Source: Nematocida homosporus
Lineage: Eukaryota > Microsporidia
NCBI RefSeq assembly: GCF_024244095.1
Contig: NW_026250689.1
Span: forward strand, 124,001 to 188,000
Reading direction: 5' to 3'
Length of the DNA: 64,000 bases
Part shown: positions 36,861-46,264 of the stretch, in pieces
Layout of the letters: each line of letters opens with the position of its first letter
How positions within the stretch are numbered: the stretch's first letter is position 1
The notes under the pieces: model-generated
Told to the model about the DNA's origin: nothing
Databases searched by the model: none
Seen by the model: only the letters and a program-made list of their open reading frames with translations
Made by a program: the position numbers and the translations under genes

Positions 36861-37867
36861 GTGGGATAGTTAAACTCAACAGGGCTAATTTGGCACAATG
36901 TACGTGCTGGTTCTAATAAACCGAGGATTCTTTTTGATATTCTGGCTATCTACTAGCTCATTATTAGCACATGATTAACTAGTCGTTACTTTATTACTGT
37001 TTTATGTTATCTTAATTGCTAATTTATACTATCTTAATTGTTAATTTATACTATCTTAATTGGGGTAGTATTGTACTATCTTAATTGGGGTAGTATTGTA
37101 CTATCTTAATTGCTAATTTATACTATCTTAATGGTAATATGTTATATTGAGCTGAGTTGATATTAAGTTGGGTTAAGTGGTGTGGTTGTATTATATGGTT
37201 GGTTGAGTTGGTTGGTTGGTCAAGTTAATATTAAGTTGGGTTAAGTTGGGTTAAGTTAATTCAATGGCAAAGTGTCAACACACTCCAGCTTATCTTAACT
37301 CATCTTAATATTAACTCATCTTATCTTAACTCATCTTAGCACTAACTCATCTTAACTTAACTTATCTTATCTTAACTTAACTCATTTTAATTCAAGTTAA
37401 TTTAGTGTCATTTTAACACTATTTTAATGTCATTTTAATAGCAATCTGATTTTTGTCTTGACAGATCATAATTTTGATTTTAGCGGAAATGTGTTTTAGA
37501 TTGGCTGGTAGTAGCAGCAAGGTGTTGTTAAGTTGAATCAGGCCAGGAGAAGAGTGCAAATGTTGCTATGGTTGCAGGAGAATGTATTAGCAGAGGATTG
37601 AGTGCAAATACGCGCCAAGTTGTATGTTTATGTCGGTCAATGACGTCTGGCATTATTCCCAAAATGGGCAGATTGCAGGCATGTTAAGATGAGTCTGTGT
37701 TTGTAAGTAAATAAATCAATAGAAGAGTGTCATTTACAATTGCTTTTGACCAAATCGGGTAATATGAACCGCCAATATGGGAGATATTAAGTCACTTCTA
37801 GATAACTTAATTTAAAATTCATTTGATCAATAGAATCACATAAATACTTTGTAAACAAAGAGAAACT
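36861..37867. other. One-kb spacer: tandem array, skew switch, then unique segment
   Basis: The tandem array (37005-37135) is followed by a G/T arm (37140-37260) and an A/C arm with CATCTTAACT units (37280-37400). The last 430 bp (37440-37867) are unique, non-repetitive and AT/G-mixed, unlike other spacers. They contain TGCAAAT repeated near 37555 and 37605. No ORF of note. It may hold regulatory sequence for the Rb-like gene or an RNA gene. Confidence 0.5.
37005..37135. repeat. Tandem array anchored on ACTATCTTAATTG
   Basis: Five or six copies of TATCTTAATTG alternate with two fillers, CTAATTTATAC and GGGTAGTATTGTAC. The two GGGTAG units are perfect tandem copies. Confidence 0.75.
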
Positions 37868-39160
37868 ATGGACAAAAAGAAGAGATATGCCTGGATTGAA
37901 GTATTTCGAAGTGGAGACAACACAATGATATATGACCATCTTGGGGTCAAGGAAAGCTTTAACGAGTTTTTTGATGGTGTTATGCATATAGATAGGGGGA
38001 AAGACATTCGTCGCTACTACCGAATATCGCTGCATTTGATCATCTTTCTCATAATTCAAAAGCAGATCAAAGACCACATCGATTCCAAGAAGCCTCTCTC
38101 CTCAGAAGAGCTGCGTATCCTAGAGCTGCGCCCGCAGGAGCTCTTTTGGCAAGTCACAAAGAAGATGCCAAAGGCGTTTGTCTTTTCGAAAGTCCCGGTT
38201 TTGACAGTCCCAGATGAGCATATTGCAAACATCAAAGAGATTGCAAAAGAACTAGCCAATCTTGGAGGAGGAAAAGAAAAACCGCCGGCTATTTTGTGCT
38301 ACCAGGCCGTGTTAACTCGAGCATTGCGTGGGGAAGAAACATTGGGCATTGGCCTGTTCCGCGAAGACGGGTTTAATTTAGACACGATCCAGGACGTCTT
38401 TAAACAAATGGTTAAGATGAAACAAAACCAGATTGTTTACCAATTCTATTTGAAGTACGAAACGGTCTATTTCATGAATCTGTATTGTCGACATCGCGAG
38501 AAACGAACGGATCGAATGTTTGCTGATGAAGACATTCAGTTTGTCCAAAAGAAACGAGATAGAGATGAAGGAATTCTACCCGCCAATGCGTCACCTGGAA
38601 CCTATGAAGTACGAGTAACCGATCGCAAGTTTGTGATTATTCTACACGTCGCAGTAATGGAGTTTATAAAGCGAATGGGCTTCTCCCGAAGTGCTGAAGC
38701 ACTACTTCTCTCTATCTTACGGACCTTTTTGTTGAAAGAGCGACTTCTCGGCTACTTTGCCGACTACTCTGCAGAGATTATGCTAATCGCATTCTCGTAC
38801 ATTGCTTTACATGCCAGCCGCCGCAAAGTATCCCTGACCAAAGTCTTTTCTGTTTATCAAGAGATTGGGTTTGTCGTTCCTTTTTGTTTGGTGAAAGACC
38901 GCAACTATACGGTAACAATTGAAGACCTGACCAACCAGGCAATTATTAAGACCTACAATAGTCTGCTGCCTTCAATTATCCGAAATATTCGGGTTCCCAA
39001 AAGACCTGCCGAGCCAAGCACGCCCAGCTCCATCACCACACCCAAGCGCAAAGACCTTCAAGGTCAAAAGTACATTCTATCTCCTCTATCCGGGCGAATG
39101 AGCCAAATTCTGCCTGTAAACAAGCCGTCCAGAAAGATCCTTTTCAAAGACAGCAGTTAA
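37868..39160 (+). CDS. Probable retinoblastoma-type pocket protein
   Basis: The 430-residue protein is predicted mostly helical. Residues about 250-375 read like Rb pocket B. A cyclin-fold stretch (LLLSILRTFLLKERLLGYFADY, then IMLIAFSYIALHASRRKVSL) is followed by IIKTYNSLLPSIIRNI, aligning with the pocket B hallmark FYNxxFxxxxKxx. The C-terminus then has KYILSPLSGRM (402-411), resembling the YISPLKSP block of Rb and YVSPH of p107. TPKR (391-394) fits a CDK site and KILF (423-426) fits a cyclin-docking motif. Pocket A is only vaguely traceable in the first 200 residues. Rb proteins bind E2F and gate S-phase genes. A generic cyclin-fold protein is the alternative. Identification is by eye. Confidence 0.55.
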   Translation: MDKKKRYAWIEVFRSGDNTMIYDHLGVKESFNEFFDGVMHIDRGKDIRRYYRISLHLIIFLIIQKQIKDHIDSKKPLSSEELRILELRPQELFWQVTKKMPKAFVFSKVPVLTVPDEHIANIKEIAKELANLGGGKEKPPAILCYQAVLTRALRGEETLGIGLFREDGFNLDTIQDVFKQMVKMKQNQIVYQFYLKYETVYFMNLYCRHREKRTDRMFADEDIQFVQKKRDRDEGILPANASPGTYEVRVTDRKFVIILHVAVMEFIKRMGFSRSAEALLLSILRTFLLKERLLGYFADYSAEIMLIAFSYIALHASRRKVSLTKVFSVYQEIGFVVPFCLVKDRNYTVTIEDLTNQAIIKTYNSLLPSIIRNIRVPKRPAEPSTPSSITTPKRKDLQGQKYILSPLSGRMSQILPVNKPSRKILFKDSS

Positions 39161-39621
39161 GTTTGAGCAACGTCCTAATAAAGCAAATAGATATGTATTG
39201 TTATGTTAAGTTATGTTAAGTTGGTTTAGTTTAGTATTGTGTTAGGTTAAGTTAGTTTAGTATAGTTTAGTATTGTGTTAAGTTGAATTAAGTGTGTATT
39301 GAGTATGTATTGAGTATGTATTGTGGTGGTATTAAGTTGAATTAAGTCGGTATTGGGTTATGTTAAGTTGGTGTTGGTGTTATGTTGGTATTAGGTTATA
39401 ATGGGGTGGTATTAGGTTATGTTAAGTTGGTATTAGGTTATGCTAAGGTGGTATTAGATTGAAATGAGTTAAGTAAGCTATTGGTTGTTGTACGTTGTAT
39501 ATTAGATCTGTCTGTTGTCTTAGATAGGCACAAGATCTGTATGAGATGAGTTAAATGGACTAAAGTAAAATAACACATCTATAGTGGCTTATTTATTGAA
39601 ATCCCTTTATGTCTTACTGGC
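39161..39621. other. G/T-rich spacer between convergent genes
   Basis: It consists mainly of GTTATGTTAAGTTGGTATTAG-type repeats to about 39480, with a unique stretch before the 3' end of the leftward CHY gene. An AATAAA lies about 20 bp after the Rb-like stop. No gene seen. Confidence 0.55.
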
Positions 39622-40842
39622 TCATTTAGTATACTTCTTGCGGTCTTTCTTAGACATAGTTGCTTTATCCCGGGATCCTTTCCCGCCCTCCCAGTGCGCC
39701 GAGTGCGATCCAGTTAGTTTCGCCCGGCAATTAGGATTAGGACAGGTAGGTGCCACCGGTGCTTCAGTCCGACAAATCCCACAAATCATCCGTTTAGCCA
39801 GTTCTGCCAAATGCTCCTCTTTATCATTATGACAAATATCACAAGGATACCGCTCACCACAACACGGAAAGACAAAAATACGCGTTGATTTCTTATAGTG
39901 CACACAAGTCCCATTCGTCTTAAACAACGACTGTAAATCACTCTTCAACCCTCCTTTCCTACTACTACCCAACACCGGCTGCACATCCGCAAATGCCCCT
40001 ACCTTATCCGGTCTAATCTCCAAAACATACCCACATCCACACTTCACCTTCCGACTAGCCCCTATCTCCTGCACCCGCCCACACATATCACATACACAGT
40101 TAAAGCTCAAATCAGATACATACAAATCAACTAAGCAAAAACTATCTATCCTCATCAAATTATGCTTGTTATCACCATCAACTACAATCAAATGAAAAGT
40201 CGTCTCTATCTTAATATAAATCCCACAATTCCGACAAGCCTGCACACTCTCAGTATCTTTCTCTATCTCCTTCCCCCGACCAACTACTTTCGTATCCCCA
40301 GTTCCACACCGTTGGCACCGAAAAGATAACCCCACCCATCCCAACTTAAACGCCCGTACGTTCTGCGCCCGGTACTTAAACCTAATAAACCGATCACTCC
40401 CCCGTATCTCCCGCTCCTCAATATCTAAATCTATCCGATCACTCCCACCCCCTAATAAATCAACCTCACCCAACAAATCAACTCCACCTACTAAATCAAG
40501 TCCTCCCAACCCCATCCCTTCATCCACCGCAGCTAATCCTACCTTAACCGGCACATTTACATTAACTACCTTGCCACTAAATACTTCTTCAATTTGTTGC
40601 ATCACTAAACGACCGTATTCCTGATACCCCATTCGATCCCGAACCCGCACATACCCAGCTGCTACATTTTGTTTTATCGTTGCATTATCTATCTCTACTA
40701 TCTCTACCATATCTCGGTTATAATTATACCTCATTTTAACAATCTCTATCTCATAAGGAAAATCGGGGTCTTTGATCCGATACTCGCACTGACTAATTCC
40801 GACCCCAATTCCCACCCAATCGCCCTCTATATACCCTAGCAT
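39622..40842 (-). CDS. CHY-type zinc-finger protein
   Basis: The 406-residue protein is Cys-rich. CxxC pairs occur in the centre (CQRCG, CRNCG, CDMCG, CGCG). The CHY zinc finger is at about 310-375: GTCVHYKKSTRIFVFPCCGERYPC, then CDICHND, CGICRTEA and CPNPNCRAKLTG. The tail SAHWEGGKGSRDKATMS is conserved in fungal CHY-domain proteins. A Gly/Leu/Asp repeat (GLDLVGGVDLLGEVDLLGG) lies near 115-135. CHY domains bind zinc in ubiquitin ligases and mitochondrial Hot13-like proteins; this member has no RING. The function is unresolved. It is divergent to the coiled-coil gene with 34 bp between starts. Confidence 0.8.
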   Translation of the reverse strand: MLGYIEGDWVGIGVGISQCEYRIKDPDFPYEIEIVKMRYNYNRDMVEIVEIDNATIKQNVAAGYVRVRDRMGYQEYGRLVMQQIEEVFSGKVVNVNVPVKVGLAAVDEGMGLGGLDLVGGVDLLGEVDLLGGGSDRIDLDIEEREIRGSDRFIRFKYRAQNVRAFKLGWVGLSFRCQRCGTGDTKVVGRGKEIEKDTESVQACRNCGIYIKIETTFHLIVVDGDNKHNLMRIDSFCLVDLYVSDLSFNCVCDMCGRVQEIGASRKVKCGCGYVLEIRPDKVGAFADVQPVLGSSRKGGLKSDLQSLFKTNGTCVHYKKSTRIFVFPCCGERYPCDICHNDKEEHLAELAKRMICGICRTEAPVAPTCPNPNCRAKLTGSHSAHWEGGKGSRDKATMSKKDRKKYTK

Positions 40843-40876
40843 ACCCTCAAATAAGCATTAATTTTTGCGAAAACAA

Positions 40877-42451
40877 ATGAAGGAGATCGATGCGTCTTTT
40901 AGTTTGTCCGGTTTGCCAGATGCCTATTTGACTTTACTTAAGCAGACTCTGACCGAAGAGAGTAAGTATAACGAGATTGACCAAAAGATTAATAATGAGA
41001 TTATTACTTTGCTTTTGAATGAGTGTGCAACCCTAGATGAAGAAAGAGAAGAGATGGAGCGTAGTACAGCCGAATTAACTCAAGCCCAAACTGAGATTGA
41101 AGAACTCAACCAAACACTAGCCGATCAGGAAAAGATCTTAAAAGACCGAGATCTAGCTATCTCTATTAAAGAAAAAGAAGCTAAAGAGTACCTCCGGCGC
41201 CAAAAGGACCTTGAAACAACCATCACTAAGACCCAAGCTGAAATTGACCGACTTAACTTAGCAATCAATCAGGCCCAACAAGAAGTCAGTTTAGAAAGGA
41301 CTAAAACCTCACAACTAGAGGAAACAAAGGCACAAATAACTCAGCAAAGTCAAGCTGAAGCCCAAGCTAGATCTTCTCTTCTCCAAACTCTAACCGAAAC
41401 TCAAGCTAAACTCGAAGAGACTTTACAATCACTTCGTCTTGAAAAGGAAGCTAAGACTCAAATTCAATTAGAAACCGAGCGATTGACTCAACTCATCCAA
41501 ACAAAAACTCAAGATTTAGAAGGTAAGCAAACCAGCCTGCTTAAAAAGGAAGAGCATATTGCCACTCTTGAACACTCACTAGCCCAGGCCAAACAAATTC
41601 AAACGGAACAAGAAGAAGCTCTCTACCGCCAAGAAAGAGATCTTAAACGTCGTATTGAAGAACTTGAAAGTCAAATTGCCCGCCATCCTACTAATACACC
41701 GGCTACTACTGAAGAATTAGCTCAAATTAGGATCGAGAATGAGATTAGTAAGGCTAAGGTAGAAGAGAAGGATAAAACTATTGCTATTCTTCAGGGTACG
41801 ATTCAGCGGTTAGAAGATTTACTGGCTAAGCAAATGCAGTGTGTTTCGGAGCGTAGTCCTATCTCTTATCCACCGCCTGAGTTCTTCTCACAATTACTTC
41901 TGGCTAAAGAGAACCGGCCTGAGCCTGATCGACCTACTCTACCCGGTCCTCGTCCTTCTCTCAACCAGCCTCCGGCCCAGCATGCTCCTATTGCTCAAGT
42001 CCGATCTCCTCTTCTTTCTCCCCAAGCCACCACTACTACTCCTTCTCTAGGCAAGTCAACGGCCAATCCACTTACTAGTTCAACTCCAGCTAACTCCGGA
42101 CCAACTCAACCTAGGGCGGCGGCTAAGAAGAGCAGTACGACTTCGGCCCCGGAGAAAAAGCGCCCGGACTCGACTGGTCTACCGGCCCAGAAGAAGAAAG
42201 GCCCGATTATGGACTTCAAGAAAGAGCTTTCCAAGCGAAGCGCCAAGAAGTCACCTAGCCGCACAGTTACACCCGCCCAATCCACACCCGAGTCTCCTAA
42301 AGACGAGCCCGCCACCGAAAAGAAGGATTTCAGTAAGCTCTTTAGCAAACCCCAGTCCAAAGGCATCTTTTCTGGAAAGCCAGAGGCATCTTCATTCTTT
42401 GCCAACCTTTCGTTTTCTGATTACGAGCCCGAAGGTCAGGACAAAGACTAA
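40877..42451 (+). CDS. Long coiled-coil protein with Pro/Ser/Lys-rich tail
   Basis: The 524-residue protein starts at ATG 40877; an in-frame TTG upstream is rejected. Residues about 45-320 form a nearly unbroken coiled coil rich in Gln, Glu, Leu and Lys (EIEELNQTLADQEKILKDRD, LEETLQSLRLEKEAKTQ). The rest is a disordered Pro/Ser/Thr/Lys tail with several SP and TP sites and basic KKKGPIMDFKKELSKR, ending with SFFANLSFSDYEPEG. The shape suits a spindle-plaque, kinetochore or vesicle-tether protein. No family can be named, since coiled coils do not preserve sequence identity. The short terminal motif may be a binding peptide. Confidence 0.7.
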   Translation: MKEIDASFSLSGLPDAYLTLLKQTLTEESKYNEIDQKINNEIITLLLNECATLDEEREEMERSTAELTQAQTEIEELNQTLADQEKILKDRDLAISIKEKEAKEYLRRQKDLETTITKTQAEIDRLNLAINQAQQEVSLERTKTSQLEETKAQITQQSQAEAQARSSLLQTLTETQAKLEETLQSLRLEKEAKTQIQLETERLTQLIQTKTQDLEGKQTSLLKKEEHIATLEHSLAQAKQIQTEQEEALYRQERDLKRRIEELESQIARHPTNTPATTEELAQIRIENEISKAKVEEKDKTIAILQGTIQRLEDLLAKQMQCVSERSPISYPPPEFFSQLLLAKENRPEPDRPTLPGPRPSLNQPPAQHAPIAQVRSPLLSPQATTTTPSLGKSTANPLTSSTPANSGPTQPRAAAKKSSTTSAPEKKRPDSTGLPAQKKKGPIMDFKKELSKRSAKKSPSRTVTPAQSTPESPKDEPATEKKDFSKLFSKPQSKGIFSGKPEASSFFANLSFSDYEPEGQDKD

Positions 42452-43084
42452 ACCAAGACTAATCTGTACAATAAACTATTCTAGAAAGATATACTTTAGC
42501 ATTTCATTAAGTTAAGTTTAGATTGAGTTAAGTTTGGATTGGGTTAAGTTAAGTTAGGTTGTGTTAAGTTAGGTTTGTGTTAAGTTGAGTTGAGTTAAGT
42601 TTGGATTGTGTTAAGTTGATAGTGCACTAGTTGTTCTTGTTTTCTTATCTGTTTGTTTAATGGCATCTTATCTAATGCCTTCATTATATAAGACAGCACC
42701 TACTCATTACCCCATCTTATATGGTTAAATACGCACTTAGCACCTACATAGTAATGTGACTATTCTTAATACTAATGCCACTACTAACCACTACCTACCA
42801 CTACTAACCCAATACGCACTTATCTCATTAAATGTAAAATGATTGTTATCCATCTCAGTGCTAACACTAACTTAACAGCAACTTAATATCAACTTAACAT
42901 TAACTTAATAGCAACTTAAATACTAACTCAATGCCAACTTAACACAAACTTAACTTAAATACTAACTAGACTCAACTCAACACAATACTAAACTCAATAC
43001 TAAACCAAACATACTTAATCGCAACCCAACCCAACTCAATACCAAACTAAACTAAACTCAACTCAATACTAACTTGATCGCAAT
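42452..43084. other. Convergent spacer, G/T arm then A/C arm
   Basis: AATAAA lies 18 bp after the coiled-coil stop. GTTAAGTTTGGATTG units (to about 42620) give way to unique sequence (42630-42780) and then AACTTAATATC/AACTCAATAC units up to the Psf2 3' end. No gene seen. Confidence 0.55.
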
Positions 43085-43654
43085 TTATTGTAAGTTCTTT
43101 TGAATTTCCAAATGGGGTAAAAGATACTCTTTGATCTTGCGAAACTCAAAAAATGTCAGGTTGTTTGTACCTATAATTGGTGTATCAATATACTCTATCC
43201 CCTTCAGCAACTTCTGCATACGTACTTCTCGCAACTTCTTCAACTGTATGCGAATTTCAGCTATATCCTCGATAATCTCACAGTTTTCAAGACACACACT
43301 CGCATTCTCAAACAAGTACATATCTGTTTCTGTAAACTCATCCTTCAACTCTTCCTCTCTTTCGACCGCTCGTTTTAAGTAGCTTAAACTCAACCATTCT
43401 GGCGCCTGAATTACACACTGCCCACTATGTTTCAATAACAAAGCCGCATACAAAGGCACCTGGGCTGGTGCCATCGGAACTAAAGGTCCAATCGGCCCTT
43501 CTATTAATTCAAACCTCTCTATTCCTACCAAAGGAACAACTGTGACTAACTGGCCTTGAGCCAACATCATTTCTGCCTCCCTCTCTCTACTTAACCGCCA
43601 TTCATGCCCCTCCCCACCCAATACTAAGCCATTTCGCAGCAAGCTAAACCCCAT
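43085..43654 (-). CDS. PSF2: GINS complex subunit Psf2
   Basis: The 189-residue protein starts at ATG 43654 (MGFSLLRNGL). A longer frame to 43717 would overlap the divergent G-patch gene and is rejected. Family blocks: GQLVTVVPLVGIERFELIEGPIGPLVP, then VPLYAALLLKHSGQCVIQAPEWLSLSYL, and the helical EEELKDEFTETDMYLFENASVCL. GINS joins Cdc45 and MCM as the replicative helicase. Length fits Psf2 (about 185-215). The stop codon is part of an AATAAA signal on its strand (43084-43089). Confidence 0.88.
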   Translation of the reverse strand: MGFSLLRNGLVLGGEGHEWRLSREREAEMMLAQGQLVTVVPLVGIERFELIEGPIGPLVPMAPAQVPLYAALLLKHSGQCVIQAPEWLSLSYLKRAVEREEELKDEFTETDMYLFENASVCLENCEIIEDIAEIRIQLKKLREVRMQKLLKGIEYIDTPIIGTNNLTFFEFRKIKEYLLPHLEIQKNLQ

Positions 43655-43669
43655 TCCGGCAAAATTTGC

Positions 43670-43990
43670 ATGGCACCGCCCGAACCGTTCTACATGCGCT
43701 TCGTTCGTAGAAGCCAAGAGAAGAAAAGAGCCAGAGAAATGGCCATTAAAGATAATATTTCAACCGGACTTAAAGAGAGCATCGGATACCAAATTCTCTT
43801 GCGAATGGGTTGGAACATAAATACCGGTTTAGGCCGAAATCAAGATGGAAAGGTCTCTTTAGATACTCTGATACAACAAACCAAACGAAAACAAGCCACT
43901 CCCCCTCTTGTTCCAGAACTTAACTATGATTTAGCCGAATTAGAGTATAATCAGATCTTACGCACCAGAAATAGGCCAACTACGCCGTAA
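43670..43990 (+). CDS. Small G-patch protein
   Basis: A protein of up to 106 residues. The G-patch spans about 30-62: GLKESIGYQILLRMGWNINTGLGRNQDGKVSLD. G-patch proteins activate DEAH helicases in splicing or ribosome assembly; Pxr1, Sqs1 and Cmg1 are candidates for a splicing-poor organism, but the short length prevents a choice. The ATG at 43670 is 15 bp from the Psf2 start. An alternative ATG at 43694 (MRFVRRSQEKKR) would leave 39 bp and is equally plausible. The next gene (Pat1) follows after only 9 bp. Confidence 0.75.
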   Translation: MAPPEPFYMRFVRRSQEKKRAREMAIKDNISTGLKESIGYQILLRMGWNINTGLGRNQDGKVSLDTLIQQTKRKQATPPLVPELNYDLAELEYNQILRTRNRPTTP

Positions 43991-43999
43991 TTTATTTTT

Positions 44000-45148
44000 A
44001 TGCGGGATAGACGGCGCAATGCTAATTCTTCTACTGAAGTTGAAAATCGCACTAATCTACTTAGAGGATTTAAGAACTTTATGACTCCTAAAGAAAAGGA
44101 CTTTGTTGCTTTCCTTTTTGAGCGTACTAATAAGAAAAGAGAGGCCCAAACGCCTGATTTTTATCTACCTACTAATTCGGCAATTAGTAATGACGTCATC
44201 AGCGACACAAATAATACTATAAATGGTATAAATATAAGTAGTAGTGGTATAAGTACTGGTGATATAAATAGTAGTTTAAGCAATAATGCAAGTAGTAGCA
44301 ACGTAAGTACTGTAAGTGGGGAGAAGAATGCGAAGCCGTTCTTTGAAGGGGCTTTAGGGAAGGCAATTAGAAAGTCTAGTAAGAAAGGGACTTTGGTGGT
44401 TGAGAAGTCCGATCGGGTATTTATGGTGAAGAAGAAGATTCAGTCCCGGGCTAAAATAGAAGAGATTTACGATGTATTGCATAGATCGGAAGTTCTTGGG
44501 GTGGCTGGGAAGAGTTTAGATGGTTTAGATAGTAGTAAACTAGTGATTGAGCTGCTTGGGGAGATAAAGGAAGATTTATTTAACTTAGATAAGGGGGTGA
44601 GTTTAGTACGACGGTTGGTTGGTAAAGAAGCATCTGGGAATGAGAATGGAGCGAATAGTGAGGCGTATGGTCGAGCAATTGTGCTTATTTTGTTTGAGCG
44701 GCTGGTTTATGTGGCGGCTAATCCGGAATTTTGTCAGTTGTTGCCGGCTCTAGTGCCTTATATGCGCCGTAATCCGCGGGACTGGCAAGGACGTTTGAAC
44801 GGCTTAGCTGGTCCGATTTTAGGAAATACAGCTGGAGTACTGGTGGGATGTTTGGTCTTTTTGATCTTGAAAGAGAAAGATGAGAAGCAGTACCAACGCT
44901 TAGCTAATGACGTTCTTCTCTTGTTAACTCCGTCTACTTTAAACCGGCTCTTTTTAGGAAGTATTGCCGTTCATTTAGTTTGGCAGTTATTAGTAGCTAT
45001 GATTAAAGGTGTAAGCACGGCCGAGGCAGCCGCACTCAGAAAGAAGTTAGAGCCAGAAATAGCTCGGGGGCTAAAAAGCAGGTCGCCCGCTCTAGTAGAT
45101 AGTATTAGGACCTTTTTGAAACGATGCCCGCCGTGTAAAGAACAATAA
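44000..45148 (+). CDS. PAT1: Pat1-like decapping activator
   Basis: The 382-residue protein contains blocks in the order of Pat1/PATL1: FMTPKEKDFVAFLF (family: LMTxREKDWV), a Ser/Asn-rich linker, KPFFEGALGKAIRKS (family: FEGSLGK), KIEEIYDVLHRSE, and LDKGVSLVRRLVG (family: RKGKRMVARIL). An alpha-superhelical C-terminal domain follows. Pat1 bridges Lsm1-7, Dhh1 and Dcp2 on deadenylated mRNA in P-bodies. The N-terminal and Pro-rich regions of yeast Pat1 (796 residues) are mostly lost. Dcp2 lies 27 kb away. The TAA stop is embedded in AATAAA (45144-45149). It starts 9 bp after the G-patch stop. Confidence 0.75.
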   Translation: MRDRRRNANSSTEVENRTNLLRGFKNFMTPKEKDFVAFLFERTNKKREAQTPDFYLPTNSAISNDVISDTNNTINGINISSSGISTGDINSSLSNNASSSNVSTVSGEKNAKPFFEGALGKAIRKSSKKGTLVVEKSDRVFMVKKKIQSRAKIEEIYDVLHRSEVLGVAGKSLDGLDSSKLVIELLGEIKEDLFNLDKGVSLVRRLVGKEASGNENGANSEAYGRAIVLILFERLVYVAANPEFCQLLPALVPYMRRNPRDWQGRLNGLAGPILGNTAGVLVGCLVFLILKEKDEKQYQRLANDVLLLLTPSTLNRLFLGSIAVHLVWQLLVAMIKGVSTAEAAALRKKLEPEIARGLKSRSPALVDSIRTFLKRCPPCKEQ

Positions 45149-45505
45149 ACATCTACTTAAGTTGAATTTGAGTTAGTATTGTGTTGGGTTGGGTTGGGTT
45201 GGGTTTATGTGAGGTTGTATTGGGTTAAGTTAAGTTGTGATTTTGATTATATTGTATTAGGTTATTGTGTCGCTGTCATACGATCACGATTTACTACTTG
45301 CCACTTACTACTAACGTAATACTAACTTAACGTAATGCTAACTTAACCCAATACAACCTAACTTAACTCAAACTTAACTTAAGCAAGCTGTAGCCGAGAT
45401 AGAATTAGAATTAGAAGTTGTTATAATTAAGATGATTTACTGCCTGTTATGTCCTAGGCCAACGTACTAGGATGGTTGGAGTGCTTGTGTTTTGAAGTGC
45501 TTGAA
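45149..45505. other. Convergent spacer with fragment of the LTR-like 5' end
   Basis: The G/T arm is GGGTTGGGTTGGG-type and the A/C arm AACTTAACGTAATG-type. At about 45267-45292, TGTCGCTGTCATACGATCAC matches the 5' end of the LTR-like repeat, without the other landmarks. No gene seen. Confidence 0.5.
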
Positions 45506-46264
45506 TTATTCGGTCTTATCAATGATGTCGAGAATTTCGCTAAGGTCCTTCTTGCTGATGTTGAGGCGGCAGATGTTGTTGGTTTCCACCAAGATCCCGG
45601 CGTCAAAGAATCCAGCTAGGGATTCTCTAAAGGTGCCATAGTTTACAATTAGGAGTTTCTTCTTTTCCTTGTTAAAGAGATCGCGTAGAGAGAATTCGGC
45701 CTTTGATGCTGCGCGGCGTAGGACTAGACGGAAAACTGTTTTGCTAAGTGGACCAACGCAATCATAAATATTAAAGACTTCTTCAATTCGAGAAGAAAGT
45801 CCTGGTCGCTTATCTACTTCAAAAACAAAGGTAGTTAAATCACGCATAATAAAGTTGTACTGTAATAACTCATCAAAAGAAATATACAAATCTCGGTTCT
45901 GAACCAGTACTACTCGAAAGTTAGTGATATGTTCTAAAATATCCTTCCTAGCATTGATCAGAATCAAAACCTTCTCAACCTTATCTCTTTTAATATGTTG
46001 GTTTATATCGGATAATGTGGGTTTTAAATCGCATTCAGATGGTGTGATATTGTAGTGGCTGTAAATATCTCGAGATATTAGGACATTATCTTTCTCACTA
46101 AAGTCTACTATTATACTATCAGGAAATATCTCCTTTAACAAATCAGTTTTGTAACCGTAACCATAAACATACAAATTGAATGGGTTTAGCAATTTCCGGT
46201 ATTCTTCAATTGCTCCCTGATGAAATAATAACAACCGTTGGGATATTTCCCTATTCCAGTCCAT
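45506..46264 (-). CDS. ORC2: Origin recognition complex subunit Orc2
   Basis: The 252-residue protein starts at ATG 46264 (MDWNREISQRLLLFHQGAI); an in-frame TTG 16 codons upstream is rejected. Orc2 signatures: PFNLYVYGYGYKTDLLKEIF (family: FNLLFYGxGSKxxLLxxF), then VLILINARKDILEHI, and LLQYNFIMRDLTTFVFE (family: FNFLWHDxTTFxPY), followed by a winged-helix-like C-terminus. It lacks the ATPase motifs, as Orc2 normally does. About half the length of yeast Orc2, with the N-terminal tail missing. Part of the complex that loads MCM at origins. Confidence 0.82.
   Translation of the reverse strand: MDWNREISQRLLLFHQGAIEEYRKLLNPFNLYVYGYGYKTDLLKEIFPDSIIVDFSEKDNVLISRDIYSHYNITPSECDLKPTLSDINQHIKRDKVEKVLILINARKDILEHITNFRVVLVQNRDLYISFDELLQYNFIMRDLTTFVFEVDKRPGLSSRIEEVFNIYDCVGPLSKTVFRLVLRRAASKAEFSLRDLFNKEKKKLLIVNYGTFRESLAGFFDAGILVETNNICRLNISKKDLSEILDIIDKTE

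Noticed and set aside
43655..43717. N-terminal extension of Psf2
   Set aside because: It would overlap the coding region of the divergent G-patch gene; the family begins near the later Met.
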